From Arsenicicoccus cauae (GTDB taxonomy: Bacteria; Actinomycetota; Actinomycetes; Actinomycetales; Dermatophilaceae): a stretch of DNA of 64,000 bases. This document shows positions 47,005-56,605 of the stretch, one piece after another (within the stretch, counting starts at the first letter, position 1; each line of letters starts with the position of its first letter). The stretch is taken from the NCBI RefSeq assembly GCF_009707125.1, contig NZ_WLVL01000028.1:62001-126000 (forward strand), in the 5' to 3' direction. The notes beneath the pieces are model-generated. The model saw only the letters and a program-made list of their open reading frames with translations, searched no databases and was not told the DNA's origin. A program made the position numbers and the translations under genes.

Positions 47005-48329
47005 CAGGCCTTGGCCTCCTCGCCGAAGTCCGGCAGGTCGTAGCGCTGGGCGAGCACCCGCCGCAGCGCCATCATCGCGGTGTAGGTGCAGAAGATCCGC
47101 TTGGGCTCGTCCCGGTGCTCGGCGAGGAACAGGTCGAGGGCGGTCTCGAGGTCGGGCTCCACGGCCGTGACGGGCACGTCGTCGTAGCGCAGCCGCAGCG
47201 CCATGTCGTAGGCCCGCACCCCGCTCGTGACGGCGACCCCGAGGTCGCGGAGGGACTCGAAGCTCACGTCATACAGCCACGAGACGTCCTGGCCGTCGGC
47301 GTAGTTGTCGTTGATCGCGATCATCGAGGCGACAGGGGTGGTGCCGTAGGTGCCGAGCGCGACGGTGAACCCGGCGGGGTTCTTGACCAGCACCAGCTCG
47401 AGGGGCTGGCCGTCGACGTCGACGACCTCGCCCCTCCCGAACGGTGGGGTGACCGTGGCGAGGGCCTGCGACGCGGTCGTATGCCGGAACTCCGCGCCCA
47501 GCAGCAGGCGCACGAGCGAGGTCGCCGCGGTCGCGTTGATCATCGCCGCGAGCCCTCGTTGGCGCAGCGTCACCGGTCCGACGTCGTGCCCGTCGCCGAA
47601 GACGATGGTGAAGGCGTGGTCGTCGACCGGCTTGAGGAGCCCGTCGCTCGGTCCGGGATCGGGCACCTCGTCGGCCTCGCTGAAGCGGACGTCGGCCTCC
47701 TGCAGCTCGGGCAGCCGGTCGGCGATGGACGGGTCCACGCCGAACCACCGCACCTCGGCGCCGGGCCGGACGCGCTCGTCGATGCGCGAGATGAAGGAGT
47801 CGTCGCGGTTGAGCACCACACCCCGCGTCGTCTGCTCCGCGAGGCGGGTGAGCAGCCGTGCGGTGTGGTCGATCTCGGCGAACCGGTCGAGCTGGTCTCG
47901 GGCGACGTTGAGCAGCAGCGCGTGGGTGGGGGTCACGACCTCGGCGAACTTCAGGGCGTGCGCCTCGTCCAGCTCGAGCACCGCGATGTCGGCGTCGAGG
48001 CGGCCGGTCAGCGGCAACTCGGCGAGCATCGAGGAGATCACGCCGCGGGTGAAGTTGGACCCGGTGGGGTTGGTCAGGACGCGCAGGCCGTGGGCCCGCA
48101 GCAGCGCGACGACCATCTTGGTGGTGGTGGTCTTGCCGTTGGTGCCGCTGATGACGACGATGCCGCGCGGCAGCCCGCCGAGGGTCGACCGCAGGAACGC
48201 CGGGTCGATCCGCTCCGCCACCAGCCCCGGCAGGGCCGAGCCGCCGCTGCCTCCGCCTCGCAGCCGCGACGCCGTCCGGGCGAGCTTGCCTGCCGCGATC
48301 GCGGCCGTCGTCCTCAACACGTCCGTCAC
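47004..48329 (-). CDS. murT: Lipid II isoglutaminyl synthase MurT subunit
   Basis: 441 aa from GTG 48329. Mur-ligase fold with VISGTNGKTTTTKMV (P-loop near residues 59-73), NPTGSNFTRGV, ELDEAHALKF (metal-binding Glu) and the DUF1727 C-terminal domain (NPAGFTVAL, DNYADGQDVSWLYDV). It activates the D-isoglutamate carboxyl with ATP and uses ammonia from GatD. The segment where S. aureus MurT has a four-cysteine zinc ribbon (about residues 200-240 here) contains no cysteine. Confidence 0.93.
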   Translation of the reverse strand: MTDVLRTTAAIAAGKLARTASRLRGGGSGGSALPGLVAERIDPAFLRSTLGGLPRGIVVISGTNGKTTTTKMVVALLRAHGLRVLTNPTGSNFTRGVISSMLAELPLTGRLDADIAVLELDEAHALKFAEVVTPTHALLLNVARDQLDRFAEIDHTARLLTRLAEQTTRGVVLNRDDSFISRIDERVRPGAEVRWFGVDPSIADRLPELQEADVRFSEADEVPDPGPSDGLLKPVDDHAFTIVFGDGHDVGPVTLRQRGLAAMINATAATSLVRLLLGAEFRHTTASQALATVTPPFGRGEVVDVDGQPLELVLVKNPAGFTVALGTYGTTPVASMIAINDNYADGQDVSWLYDVSFESLRDLGVAVTSGVRAYDMALRLRYDDVPVTAVEPDLETALDLFLAEHRDEPKRIFCTYTAMMALRRVLAQRYDLPDFGEEAKA

Positions 48330-48403
48330 CCTACCCGCGCAGGTGCCGAGGCCGTATACCGGTGAGGGTCGTCAGACCAGGGTCAGTGACGGGAGCGTCA
48401 AGC

Positions 48404-48462
48404 GCGTCGAGGTCTTCCAGATGGTGAGCGTCAGAACTTCCATCTTCGGAAGACCTCGACGC
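48404..48462. repeat. Long inverted repeat between murT and the toxin-immunity locus
   Basis: A perfect 15-bp inverted repeat (GCGTCGAGGTCTTCC, 48404-48418, and its complement 48448-48462) continues inward through a two-base bulge to a 6-bp AGATGG/CCATCT stem, giving a hairpin of about 21 pairs. It lies just downstream of the immunity gene and upstream of murT, at the edge of the low-GC island. It could be an operon terminator or the foot of a mobile insertion. Confidence 0.7.
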
Positions 48463-48520
48463 CTACCCGTGGACCGACGCGCCCCACCCCGCCGCTCAGG
48501 ACCGACCTCCACCCACACCC

Positions 48521-48808
48521 TCATCTTGGAAGAGCCTCTTTAGCAACCCTCCACACTCTGTCTACGATGTCGCCGACTTGTGGAATATTGCGACTGTCAT
48601 TAGCCAACTTCTCAATATCTATCAAAGAACCCCCACTTACGACTCCATCACTCGAAATGACTCCGTCGATCCACGACTGGAGATAGTTCGCGGCAACTCC
48701 CGCCTCAGAGTCAATGTCTATTTGTGTCCCATTGGGCCATAGTTGACTTACCTCGCAATATAGCTCCTCAATAGCAGCTATCTCTCGCAATGAAAGGCGA
48801 TAAAGCAC
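48521..48808 (-). CDS. Candidate immunity protein for the RHS toxin
   Basis: 95 aa from GTG 48808, with GAAGGAG nine bases upstream. It is acidic, cytosolic and without a signal peptide, e.g. AAIEELYCEVSQLW, GVAANYLQSWIDG, IDIEKLANDSRN. Base composition is clearly poorer in GC than all flanking genes, with codons such as AAT, TTA and ATA that are almost absent elsewhere. It starts 28 bases after the toxin stop on the same strand, the standard place of an immunity gene for a polymorphic toxin. No family is recognised; the role is inferred from position and composition. Confidence 0.7.
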   Translation of the reverse strand: MLYRLSLREIAAIEELYCEVSQLWPNGTQIDIDSEAGVAANYLQSWIDGVISSDGVVSGGSLIDIEKLANDSRNIPQVGDIVDRVWRVAKEALPR

Positions 48809-48836
48809 TTTTCCTGACTCCTTCTATGCGTGATCA

Positions 48837-51800
48837 TCACCAGAAACTCTTCCACCTATTGTCAATCCTTATCCCCCCGGGCGAACCTCGGTGCTTGCCG
48901 TTTGACCCCCTTCGCAGGGCGTGTGCTGCCTTTGCGTAGCCGGATGGTCCACCATGATTTCGCCCGTGCTTAGCATAGTGGTACGCAAACGACCGATATG
49001 CGCCATGCTTGCCAGAGAACGACCCACGATGAAATGTCGAGTTCACCAGCCTGGACGTTGACTTGCTGCGCGTAGCGTACAGCGAGGCTCGAGCTATTCT
49101 TGCTCTATTCACAACGGTCGCCGCTCGACCTGCCGCCACCACTGTTTGAGCGGTACGCACGGCCGCATAAACGCGGTAGGCTCGATAACCCCAAGCCGCC
49201 ACGCTGACCCCTGGAACAAACATGAGTGCCGTTGTGGCAATCTCCATTTTGTGATTGCCAGCCCACGAAAGTGCAGATCGCGCACCCGACTTTACTGAAT
49301 TCCACGCATTTCCCCAATTGATGCCCCAGCGGCCGTCGAGGTCGTAGCCGTTGATGGGGTCGAGGGGGTAGGTGTAGGCGGTGGGGTTGCCTCCGGGTTC
49401 GGGGTCGAGGCTGGTGAAGAGGCCTCGGGTGGGGTTGTAGTAGCGGTCGCCCATGAGGGTCAGGCCGGCGGTGGCGGGGGTGGTGGAGCGTTGTTTGGCT
49501 CCGAGCCATCCGTAGCCGGCGGGTCCGGCGATGGCGCGGGTGGTGGTGGGGTCGCGGGGTGCACCGTATTCGGTGTAGTCGCTCCACCCGTTGATGCTGG
49601 TGGCTGCGGTGGTGGAGGGCTGGTCGGCGCCGATGGTGATGGTGGTGGCGACGTCGCCGTGCAGGGTGGCCAGGCTGATCTGCATGGACCCGTCTTGGTC
49701 GAGCTGGGCGCCGAGGTCACCGGCGAGGGATTCGGCGTACCGGGTGATCGCGGGGGTGCCGCCGTCGGGGGTGGTCGCGATCCAGGCCGGGTTGTCGGTC
49801 CCGTCGGTGTAGTGCCGCACGACCGTGGAGGACCCGAGCGCTGGGTCGGTGCTGGTGGTGCGCCCGGTGAGGCGGCGCCCGGCGACGTCGAGGGTGAACG
49901 TGGTGTCCGTGGATCCTTGCTTCACCCGTTGGGGTAGGTCGGTGTCGTAGTACGCCAGGGTCAGGTCGCCCTTGCCGGGGTCGGGCGCGTCGCTGGCGGG
50001 GACGGTCGTCTGGCGGCCGAGCGGGTCGTAGGTGTAGGTGCCGGTGTAGCCGGCACTGTTCGTGGCGCGGTCGGCGGTGTCGTACTCGTACCACGACGCG
50101 GTGTTGCTGGTCGGGGTGCTGGTGCAGCTGCCGTCGGTGTGGGTCTGGCTGGTGTGCCCGGTGCGGTTGCCGTTGCGTCCGGTGGTGCCTTCGTACCCGT
50201 ACCAGCGGACCGTGCATGGCACAGCTGGGGACGCGTCACTGGTCGGGGTCACCGTGGTCCCGGTCGTGGTCGCGGTGCGGTCCCGCACGGTGTCCAGGCG
50301 GCCGGCGTTGTCGTACCAGTAGGCCCGGTCGTACCCGATCGCGTCGCCGGGCTTGGTGACCTCGGTCGGGGTGGTGGTGGTGCCGGCCTTCCCGTCGAAC
50401 GCCGCGCCCTGCCCGGTCCAGTCACGCACCACGCGCCCGGTGGGGTCGTTGGCCTGGGTCCAGGCCATCCACACGCCCGTGGTCGGGGCGCCGGGCGTGT
50501 ACACCGGGTTCCCGTCCGCGTCCGTGGACGTGGTGTACGGCGTGACCTGTCCGGAGTAGGACATCCCGACCGGTTCACCGGCCTCGTCGAAGGTGACGTC
50601 CTGGGTCAGGCCGCCCGGCAGGGACTGCCGGTACATCTTCGCGTCCGTGTCGTACGCGCCCGCGAACGTGACATCGCCCTTCCCAGCAGACCGGGAGATC
50701 ACCACCCGGGTGGTCAGGCCGCGTCGTTCGGTCTTGCCGGCCAGGTCGGTCCCGTCGTACCCGTAGGACGTGACGCCCTTGCCGTCGGTGACCGTCGCAA
50801 CGCGTCCGGCGGTGTCATAGGTGGTGGTGGTCTGGTCGCCCAGCTGGTTGGTGTTGCTGGCCTGCCGCCCCCACGAGTCCAGGACGGTGGTCTGGCTCGG
50901 GCCGGTCGCGGCGCCGTTCGCGTCGAGCTCGATCGTCCCGGTCACGGCCCCGGTGGCGGGGTCGTACACGGTCTTCACACCGGGCCGCGCCACGGACGAG
51001 GACAGGCCTGCCACACTGGTGCTGGTCGTGTCGGTGCGCCCGTCCAGCAGGTGCGTCGTGGTGGTGGTGCGGGTCACCGCGCCGCTGGTCTCGACGGTCT
51101 CGGCGGGCGCGAGCTGGTAGGTGTACCTGGTGGTTCGCTCGTCCGGCAGAGTCTGCCCGGCGGGTTGGGCGGCCTTGCGGGTGGCGCACACCAGCCCGGC
51201 CCACGCCGGCTTGCTCCCGCAGGCGGCGTCGGCGCCGGTCTGCGCCGCGACCGTGTAGTAGCTGGTGAGGGTGGTGCCGGCGCCGCCACCGGTGTCGGCC
51301 TCGCTGGGTTGGCGGGTCTCGACGGTGCGGCCCTGCTCGTTGTGGAAGGTGCGGGTGGTGATGTCGCCCGCACCCGGGCTCCCGTCGAGGTTCATATCCG
51401 CGGTCGAGCTCGTCGCCGCCCCGAGGGTCCAGCCGCTGGTCGCGTCATCGCCCGGTGTCTTGGGCTCGTACCCGGTGAACGTCCGAGAGGTGGTCTCGAC
51501 CTCGCTGGCCATGCCCGTGTCCGACGCGGTCACCGTCACCGTGGTCGCGAGCCCGTACCCGGTACTCGTCTTCGGGTTCACCCCATTGTTGGGGGCGCCC
51601 TGGTCGTAGAGGGTCTTGGTGTGCGGGCGCACGATCTGCCAGGTCCCGTCCCGCAACGTCGCGGTCCGCTGCGGACCCCACACGTCCGTGACGAACGACC
51701 CGGCCGGCGCCTTCGCCGGCACCCCGACCGGGGGCGTCGTGGTCGCGGTGGTGTCCGGGTTGTAGGCGGTGACCGTCCCCAGCGCGGACGCGTCGTACAC

Positions 51801-54800
51801 CTGCCCGTCGGCGAAGGTCACCCCCTCGGTCGCGGTCAGGGCGCGGGCGACCGCGTCGGCGTCCAGAGCCAGGACCACGTTGCCCTGCTCGTTGTACCGC
51901 GTGTACGTGGCCAGCCACGCCCCCGCACCATACGAGGCGGTGTTGGTCGTGTAGCCCTGCGCGTCGGTGTAGGACAGGTCCGCGTAGGTCCACCCGTCCT
52001 GGCCGGGGTTGGTGATGTCACCGGTGTAGTCCGGCCCGAACACCGCCGCCGCGTAGGTCGGCGCGCTGGCCTGACCCCACCGGCGGGTCCGGTCGCTGCT
52101 CATGTCGGGCATCCCGGCCGCGCCCTGGATGCCATACCTGACCCGCGTCAACGCTGTGGCCCCGCCCCCGGAAGGGTTGGGTCGCGACACGCTCGCCAGC
52201 TTCAACCGGGCGTCCTCGGTGCTGTACGCGAGCTGGAAGGGAGCCTGCCCGGCCGGCGTGACGCTGGTGATCTCGTTCTGCGACCCGTACCCATAGCTCG
52301 TGCCCAACCCCGAACGAGGATCAGTGACCTTCGTCAACCGCTTGCTCGCGTCGTAGGTGTAACAGGCGACCGGCACCGAGGCCATCGACCCGGCCGCAGC
52401 CGTGCTGGTGGTCCCGTCGCAGGCCTTCACCGTCAAGGCATCCGGGGTGGAGATCTCCATCGACACCGACCCGACCTGCCCGGCCGGGGCGCCGTTGACG
52501 CCATACACGACGCGCAGGGCCCTGCAGCCCGGCTTCAACCCCGCCACGCTGCCGTTGTCCGGGCAGTCCGCCGCGGTCATCCCCGCCGGGACCGGCGCCA
52601 GGATCCGGGTCACCAGCCCCGCAGCGCTGCGCGTGTACGTCGTGGTGCCCGACCCGGGCTCGGTCACGCTCGTGGGCGCGAACACGCCCGCCGCACCGGT
52701 CGCCGGGGCCGTGGTCGCGGTGAACGTCGTGGTGGTCCCGTCGTCCTCGGTCAGCGTGAACGCCTTGCTGGTCTCGTTCCACGCCAGGGTCGTGCCCTCC
52801 AGGCGGGTGTCCTCGTCCGCGGCCACCCACGCCTTGGTGGTCATGGCCGCCGTCGTGCGGCGCAGCCCGTCGATCGGGCGGTACACCAACGACGTGCCAT
52901 CCCCGTCCTGGAAGACCATCGACCCGTCCACGTGAGTGGAATCGATCGGGGTCATCCCCGCCAGGCCCGCGTCAGAGCCGTCCAGACCCGCCGTCCAGCC
53001 CGGCCCGAACACCCCCGCTGCCGGGGTGACGGACGCGGTCGTGCTGTTCGCGTACGTCGCGTGCGAGCGGGACAGGGACAGGTCCCCGGTGTACCCCGGC
53101 ACCGACACGTCCGTGACGGACTGGTTGAACTCCCCCGTGAACAACGCGACCTGCCCCGGCCCGGCGCTGCTGGTCGGGAACCCGCCACCGAACGCGTGCG
53201 GCACCCGCGAGATCGTCACCGGCGACGCCGACCACGTGCACTGCGTGCCCGTCGAGTACGTGAAGCACACCTGCACGTCCAGCAGCACCGGGGTCCGGTC
53301 GTTCAACCCGACCTCGGGGGTCTGGGCCTTGTCGACGTCCGCGGTCATCGCGTCCCACGACGCGGCATAGGTGACCGCGGTCGTCGCCGACCCCGTCCCC
53401 GTCAACGACACCGCCGACACGCCCGTCGCGTCGTTCCACTTCCCGGTCTCCGAGGTGCCATACCCCGACACCCGCCACTGCACCTTCCCGGTCACCGACG
53501 ACGCGGCGCCCTTCGGCGGGCCGTTCGCGGCGATCCGGATCGCGCCGGTCGTGGTCGCCGCGACCTGCACCCCCGCCGACGGCGCAACCGGAGCGGTCAG
53601 CGACGCGTTCCCCCACCCCAGGCTGTGCGTCTTGTGCGCGCTGGTCTTGCCCGTGATCGACGCGGTCCACGCCTCGACCGAGTGCCCACCCGTGCTAGCG
53701 GGCACCGTGACCGTGGTCTTCGCGGCGTTCGGGTCGCTGGACGGGGTGATCGCGACCCGCTGCTCCGCGCCACCATCCAGCCGGTAGTGGATGTACGCCG
53801 GGCTGCTGGTCCCGGTCCCGGCCGCGGTGATCGTGCACGTCACCGGCCCCGCCGGCGCGGCATCGGTCCACGCCCCCGACGTCGCGTACGGCGCCGGGCA
53901 GGACACCACCGGGACGGCTGGTGTCACCGCCGCCGTCCGGAAGGTCGCCCACGGCGACCAGGCGCCGTTCCACAACCCCTGATCGTCCTGCACCGCGACC
54001 CGCGCGTAGAACACGCTGTTGTCCGCCAACGCCCCCACCGAGCACTTCGCCGCCTGCCCCGACGCGGCACCGACCTGACACGACGTCAACGGCGCCTGGT
54101 TGTACCCCGCGCTGCTCGAAGCATGGATCTCGACCTTCAGGTTCACGTTGTTGCCATCCGGGTCCGTCGCCACCATCTGGAACTCCGGCGTCAGGTCCGA
54201 GGTGTACACCAGCGAGCTCGACCACGACGGCGCCTTGTACGTCACCGCCGGGAAGGGCATCCCCGCCATCGCCGCCGCGTTCGGCTTCCGGTTGTACGTC
54301 ACGCTCAGGTACGGCGCCGTCGCCGTCTCGGCCGACGCGAACTTCTTCCACGCATACGCGTCGCCCTCGTCCGTGGCCCGCACACCCATCGTGTTGTAGT
54401 CATTGCCGTTCCCCGCCCACGCCGCCGCCAGGCTCGTGACGTTCTGCGTCACCCACCCCTCCGCGCACGACGACGAGTACCCCTTCGTGGCCGTCGACGA
54501 CGCCCACCGCTGATACCAGCCCGGCTGGCTCGTCCACACCGTCGACGCGGTGACACCACCGGTGTCCCACACCTCCCACGACCGCGGGTTGCACGACCAC
54601 GCATGCGTCTCATACATCCCCAACGTCGCCGACTTGACCTGCAGACCCTTCAACGACGCCATCGGGAACATCAGATACATGCGCGCGACGTTGCCCGCAC
54701 CGTTGTTGCCCATCTTCAGCTCGGTCGCCGACGCCTGCCCCGACCCCAACCCGGACTGCACGAACGTGTCCAGATTCGGCTTGATCGCCGCCAACGACGC

Positions 54801-55643
54801 ATACGTCGGATCCACCGTGATCGGGAACACCCGCCCCGGATCGCTGGCCCACGCCTTGTCCACCGCGATCATCAAGGTCGCCTGCCCCGGGCTGGCCTGC
54901 TCGACCGTCAACCTCACCGCGCCCCGGCTCGCCGGGTCCCCCGTGCGCTCATCCCTCTTCGCGTCCCACGCCACCGGTGCCTCGAACCGCGACACCACCT
55001 TGCCCTTGCTGTCCACGAAGTCCACGCCACCATCCGCGGACGGCTTCGCCGTCAACCCCCGCGTCCGCAACGGCACCGACCACGACAACCCCGACACGGG
55101 GTTCACCGCAGACTTGTCCTTGACCACATAGAACGACTCGAAACCACTACGCAACGCGTCCACCCGGTAATCCACCCCAGCAGCCACGTCCGGCCACGTC
55201 GCCGACGCCCCCGACAACACCGGCTTGCCCCGCTTGCCCGTCCACCCCAGCACCACCTGACGACCCGCCCCATGATCCACCGACGTCCCCGCACCATCGA
55301 CCCGCACCCCCACCACCGGACGCTTCGGCGCCACCACCCCACCCGGCCCCTCGGCCATGGTCAAGTCCACATCCACCCACTTACCCTCAGCATCTTTGAC
55401 GCTGGACTGCCCCGCCGACGCCGTCGTCGTGAACGTCCCATCCGGATTCACCCACGTCCGCGAGAACTCATCCCGCTCCGACGCCACCTCCACCCGAACC
55501 CCCTGCGCCCGCGCAGCAACCCGCGCCGACACCACATCCCCCGCCACCTCCACCCGAGACGCCGCAGACTTCCCCGGCGCAGCAGCACCCACCGGTGAAC
55601 CCTCAGGCACCGTGAACCGCCCTAGGTTCTCTGCCGCTCGCAT
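48837..55643 (-). CDS. RHS-repeat polymorphic toxin, interrupted near its 5' end by an IS
   Basis: About 2,260 codons remain in one frame. In order from the N-terminus: a Val/Ala-rich region with DVDLTMAEG; a DNRLRE-like module (TFVQSGLGSGQASATELKMG...); a Tyr-rich beta region; then YD/RHS repeats (TYDTAGRVATVTDG, YWYDNAGRLDTVRD, TYDPLGRQTTV). The core closes with GDRYYNPTRGLFTSLDPEPG and INGYDLDGRW. The last ~165 residues are a variable tip with a hydrophobic helix pair and a His-rich end (YHYAKHGRNHGG, YAKAAHALRRG). The RHS shell should encapsulate and release the tip toxin. The signal peptide is split off by the IS (see 56967-57060); ATG 55643 inside the IS end could start a signal-less form. 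Confidence 0.9.
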   Translation of the reverse strand: MRAAENLGRFTVPEGSPVGAAAPGKSAASRVEVAGDVVSARVAARAQGVRVEVASERDEFSRTWVNPDGTFTTTASAGQSSVKDAEGKWVDVDLTMAEGPGGVVAPKRPVVGVRVDGAGTSVDHGAGRQVVLGWTGKRGKPVLSGASATWPDVAAGVDYRVDALRSGFESFYVVKDKSAVNPVSGLSWSVPLRTRGLTAKPSADGGVDFVDSKGKVVSRFEAPVAWDAKRDERTGDPASRGAVRLTVEQASPGQATLMIAVDKAWASDPGRVFPITVDPTYASLAAIKPNLDTFVQSGLGSGQASATELKMGNNGAGNVARMYLMFPMASLKGLQVKSATLGMYETHAWSCNPRSWEVWDTGGVTASTVWTSQPGWYQRWASSTATKGYSSSCAEGWVTQNVTSLAAAWAGNGNDYNTMGVRATDEGDAYAWKKFASAETATAPYLSVTYNRKPNAAAMAGMPFPAVTYKAPSWSSSLVYTSDLTPEFQMVATDPDGNNVNLKVEIHASSSAGYNQAPLTSCQVGAASGQAAKCSVGALADNSVFYARVAVQDDQGLWNGAWSPWATFRTAAVTPAVPVVSCPAPYATSGAWTDAAPAGPVTCTITAAGTGTSSPAYIHYRLDGGAEQRVAITPSSDPNAAKTTVTVPASTGGHSVEAWTASITGKTSAHKTHSLGWGNASLTAPVAPSAGVQVAATTTGAIRIAANGPPKGAASSVTGKVQWRVSGYGTSETGKWNDATGVSAVSLTGTGSATTAVTYAASWDAMTADVDKAQTPEVGLNDRTPVLLDVQVCFTYSTGTQCTWSASPVTISRVPHAFGGGFPTSSAGPGQVALFTGEFNQSVTDVSVPGYTGDLSLSRSHATYANSTTASVTPAAGVFGPGWTAGLDGSDAGLAGMTPIDSTHVDGSMVFQDGDGTSLVYRPIDGLRRTTAAMTTKAWVAADEDTRLEGTTLAWNETSKAFTLTEDDGTTTTFTATTAPATGAAGVFAPTSVTEPGSGTTTYTRSAAGLVTRILAPVPAGMTAADCPDNGSVAGLKPGCRALRVVYGVNGAPAGQVGSVSMEISTPDALTVKACDGTTSTAAAGSMASVPVACYTYDASKRLTKVTDPRSGLGTSYGYGSQNEITSVTPAGQAPFQLAYSTEDARLKLASVSRPNPSGGGATALTRVRYGIQGAAGMPDMSSDRTRRWGQASAPTYAAAVFGPDYTGDITNPGQDGWTYADLSYTDAQGYTTNTASYGAGAWLATYTRYNEQGNVVLALDADAVARALTATEGVTFADGQVYDASALGTVTAYNPDTTATTTPPVGVPAKAPAGSFVTDVWGPQRTATLRDGTWQIVRPHTKTLYDQGAPNNGVNPKTSTGYGLATTVTVTASDTGMASEVETTSRTFTGYEPKTPGDDATSGWTLGAATSSTADMNLDGSPGAGDITTRTFHNEQGRTVETRQPSEADTGGGAGTTLTSYYTVAAQTGADAACGSKPAWAGLVCATRKAAQPAGQTLPDERTTRYTYQLAPAETVETSGAVTRTTTTTHLLDGRTDTTSTSVAGLSSSVARPGVKTVYDPATGAVTGTIELDANGAATGPSQTTVLDSWGRQASNTNQLGDQTTTTYDTAGRVATVTDGKGVTSYGYDGTDLAGKTERRGLTTRVVISRSAGKGDVTFAGAYDTDAKMYRQSLPGGLTQDVTFDEAGEPVGMSYSGQVTPYTTSTDADGNPVYTPGAPTTGVWMAWTQANDPTGRVVRDWTGQGAAFDGKAGTTTTPTEVTKPGDAIGYDRAYWYDNAGRLDTVRDRTATTTGTTVTPTSDASPAVPCTVRWYGYEGTTGRNGNRTGHTSQTHTDGSCTSTPTSNTASWYEYDTADRATNSAGYTGTYTYDPLGRQTTVPASDAPDPGKGDLTLAYYDTDLPQRVKQGSTDTTFTLDVAGRRLTGRTTSTDPALGSSTVVRHYTDGTDNPAWIATTPDGGTPAITRYAESLAGDLGAQLDQDGSMQISLATLHGDVATTITIGADQPSTTAATSINGWSDYTEYGAPRDPTTTRAIAGPAGYGWLGAKQRSTTPATAGLTLMGDRYYNPTRGLFTSLDPEPGGNPTAYTYPLDPINGYDLDGRWGINWGNAWNSVKSGARSALSWAGNHKMEIATTALMFVPGVSVAAWGYRAYRVYAAVRTAQTVVAAGRAATVVNRARIARASLYATRSKSTSRLVNSTFHRGSFSGKHGAYRSFAYHYAKHGRNHGGPSGYAKAAHALRRGSNGKHRGSPGGIRIDNRWKSFW
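55613..55637. repeat. Left terminal inverted repeat of the IS
   Basis: 25 bp starting TGAACCGCCCTAGGTT; 20 of 25 positions match the complement of the right end. The element begins TG and ends CA, as IS3-family elements do. The flanking CCG (55610-55612) is one copy of the target duplication. Confidence 0.85.
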
Positions 55644-56605
55644 ACGGGCTGCGGCTCGGTCTTGAGGGCAGCGTAGTGGGCGCTCTCGTACTCGGCTGGG
55701 GTCGTCATGCCCAGGCTGCTGTGCAGTCGTCGGTTGTTGTACCAGTCGACCCAGCCAGCAGTGGCGTACTCGACGTCGGCGAGGGTCTTGTAGGGCCCGG
55801 CGTGGAAGACGTTCGTGCGGATGCACTCGGTCTTGTACAAGCCGATCACGCACTCCATCAGGGCGTTGTCGTAGGCATCGGCGACCGACCCGATCGAGGG
55901 CTGGATCCCTTCCTCGGCGAGGTGGTCGGTGAACGCGATCGAGGTGTACTGGCTGCCGGCGTCCGCGTGACCGATCAGTTCCCCGGGCACCACGGGTCGT
56001 CCCTCGCGGTGTCGTTGCCACAGCGCGATCCTGAGCGGGACGTCGACCAGCTCGACCGTCTTGGTGCTCGCGGCGTTCCAGGCCACGATCTTCTGGGCGT
56101 ACACGTCGAGGATGAACGCGACGTACGCGAACCCGGCCCAGGTCCGCACGTAGGTGAAATCCATGACCCAGGTGCGGTTCGGGGCCTCTGCGGTGAAGTT
56201 CCGGTCGAGCAGGTCCCCAGCGCGCCGGCCGTCCTTGGCCGGGACCGTGGTCCGCACACCTCGTCCGCGCCGAACACCCTGCAGGCCAAGGGTTCTCATC
56301 GCCCGATCGACGCTGCCGCGGGAGGCGTCAGGGGCCGATCTGCGCACCAGAGCAGTCATCTTCCGCCGCCCGTAGAGACCCTCCGGGGTCAACCGGCGCA
56401 CACCGGCGTGGTCGATGGCCCACGCCGCGGCGCGGACCACGTCGATCACGCTGGCGTCGCTGACCGTGCGGGCAGCCGGGGACGCCGTGCGCCAGGCGCG
56501 GTATGTCCTCGCGGCGACCTGGCAGCCCTGCTCGCGCAGGACCCGACAGACCGACTCGACCGCGTGGCCCTCGGCGCGCATGGTGTCGATGAAACCCATG
56601 ATCAT
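55622..56605 (-). CDS. IS3-family transposase OrfB (DDE integrase)
   Basis: 327 aa. HTH_21-like N-terminus (ESVCRVLREQGCQVAARTYR), then the rve integrase core with RTWVMDFTYV (first Asp), HADAGSQYTS (second Asp) and DNALMECVIGLYKTE (Glu), the DDE triad. WYNNRRLHSSLGMTTPAEYE is the conserved C-terminal stretch. ATG 56605 overlaps the orfA stop (ATGA); in this family a -1 ribosomal shift often makes the OrfAB transposase, but no classical A-rich slippery run is evident. The stop codon lies inside the terminal repeat. Confidence 0.95.
   Translation of the reverse strand: MIMGFIDTMRAEGHAVESVCRVLREQGCQVAARTYRAWRTASPAARTVSDASVIDVVRAAAWAIDHAGVRRLTPEGLYGRRKMTALVRRSAPDASRGSVDRAMRTLGLQGVRRGRGVRTTVPAKDGRRAGDLLDRNFTAEAPNRTWVMDFTYVRTWAGFAYVAFILDVYAQKIVAWNAASTKTVELVDVPLRIALWQRHREGRPVVPGELIGHADAGSQYTSIAFTDHLAEEGIQPSIGSVADAYDNALMECVIGLYKTECIRTNVFHAGPYKTLADVEYATAGWVDWYNNRRLHSSLGMTTPAEYESAHYAALKTEPQPVCERQRT

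Noticed and set aside
50139-55598. 1819-codon plus-strand open frame opposite the RHS gene
   Set aside because: Arg/Gly/Val-rich shadow of the RHS coding strand, without motifs or a ribosome site; the RHS frame has the YD repeats.
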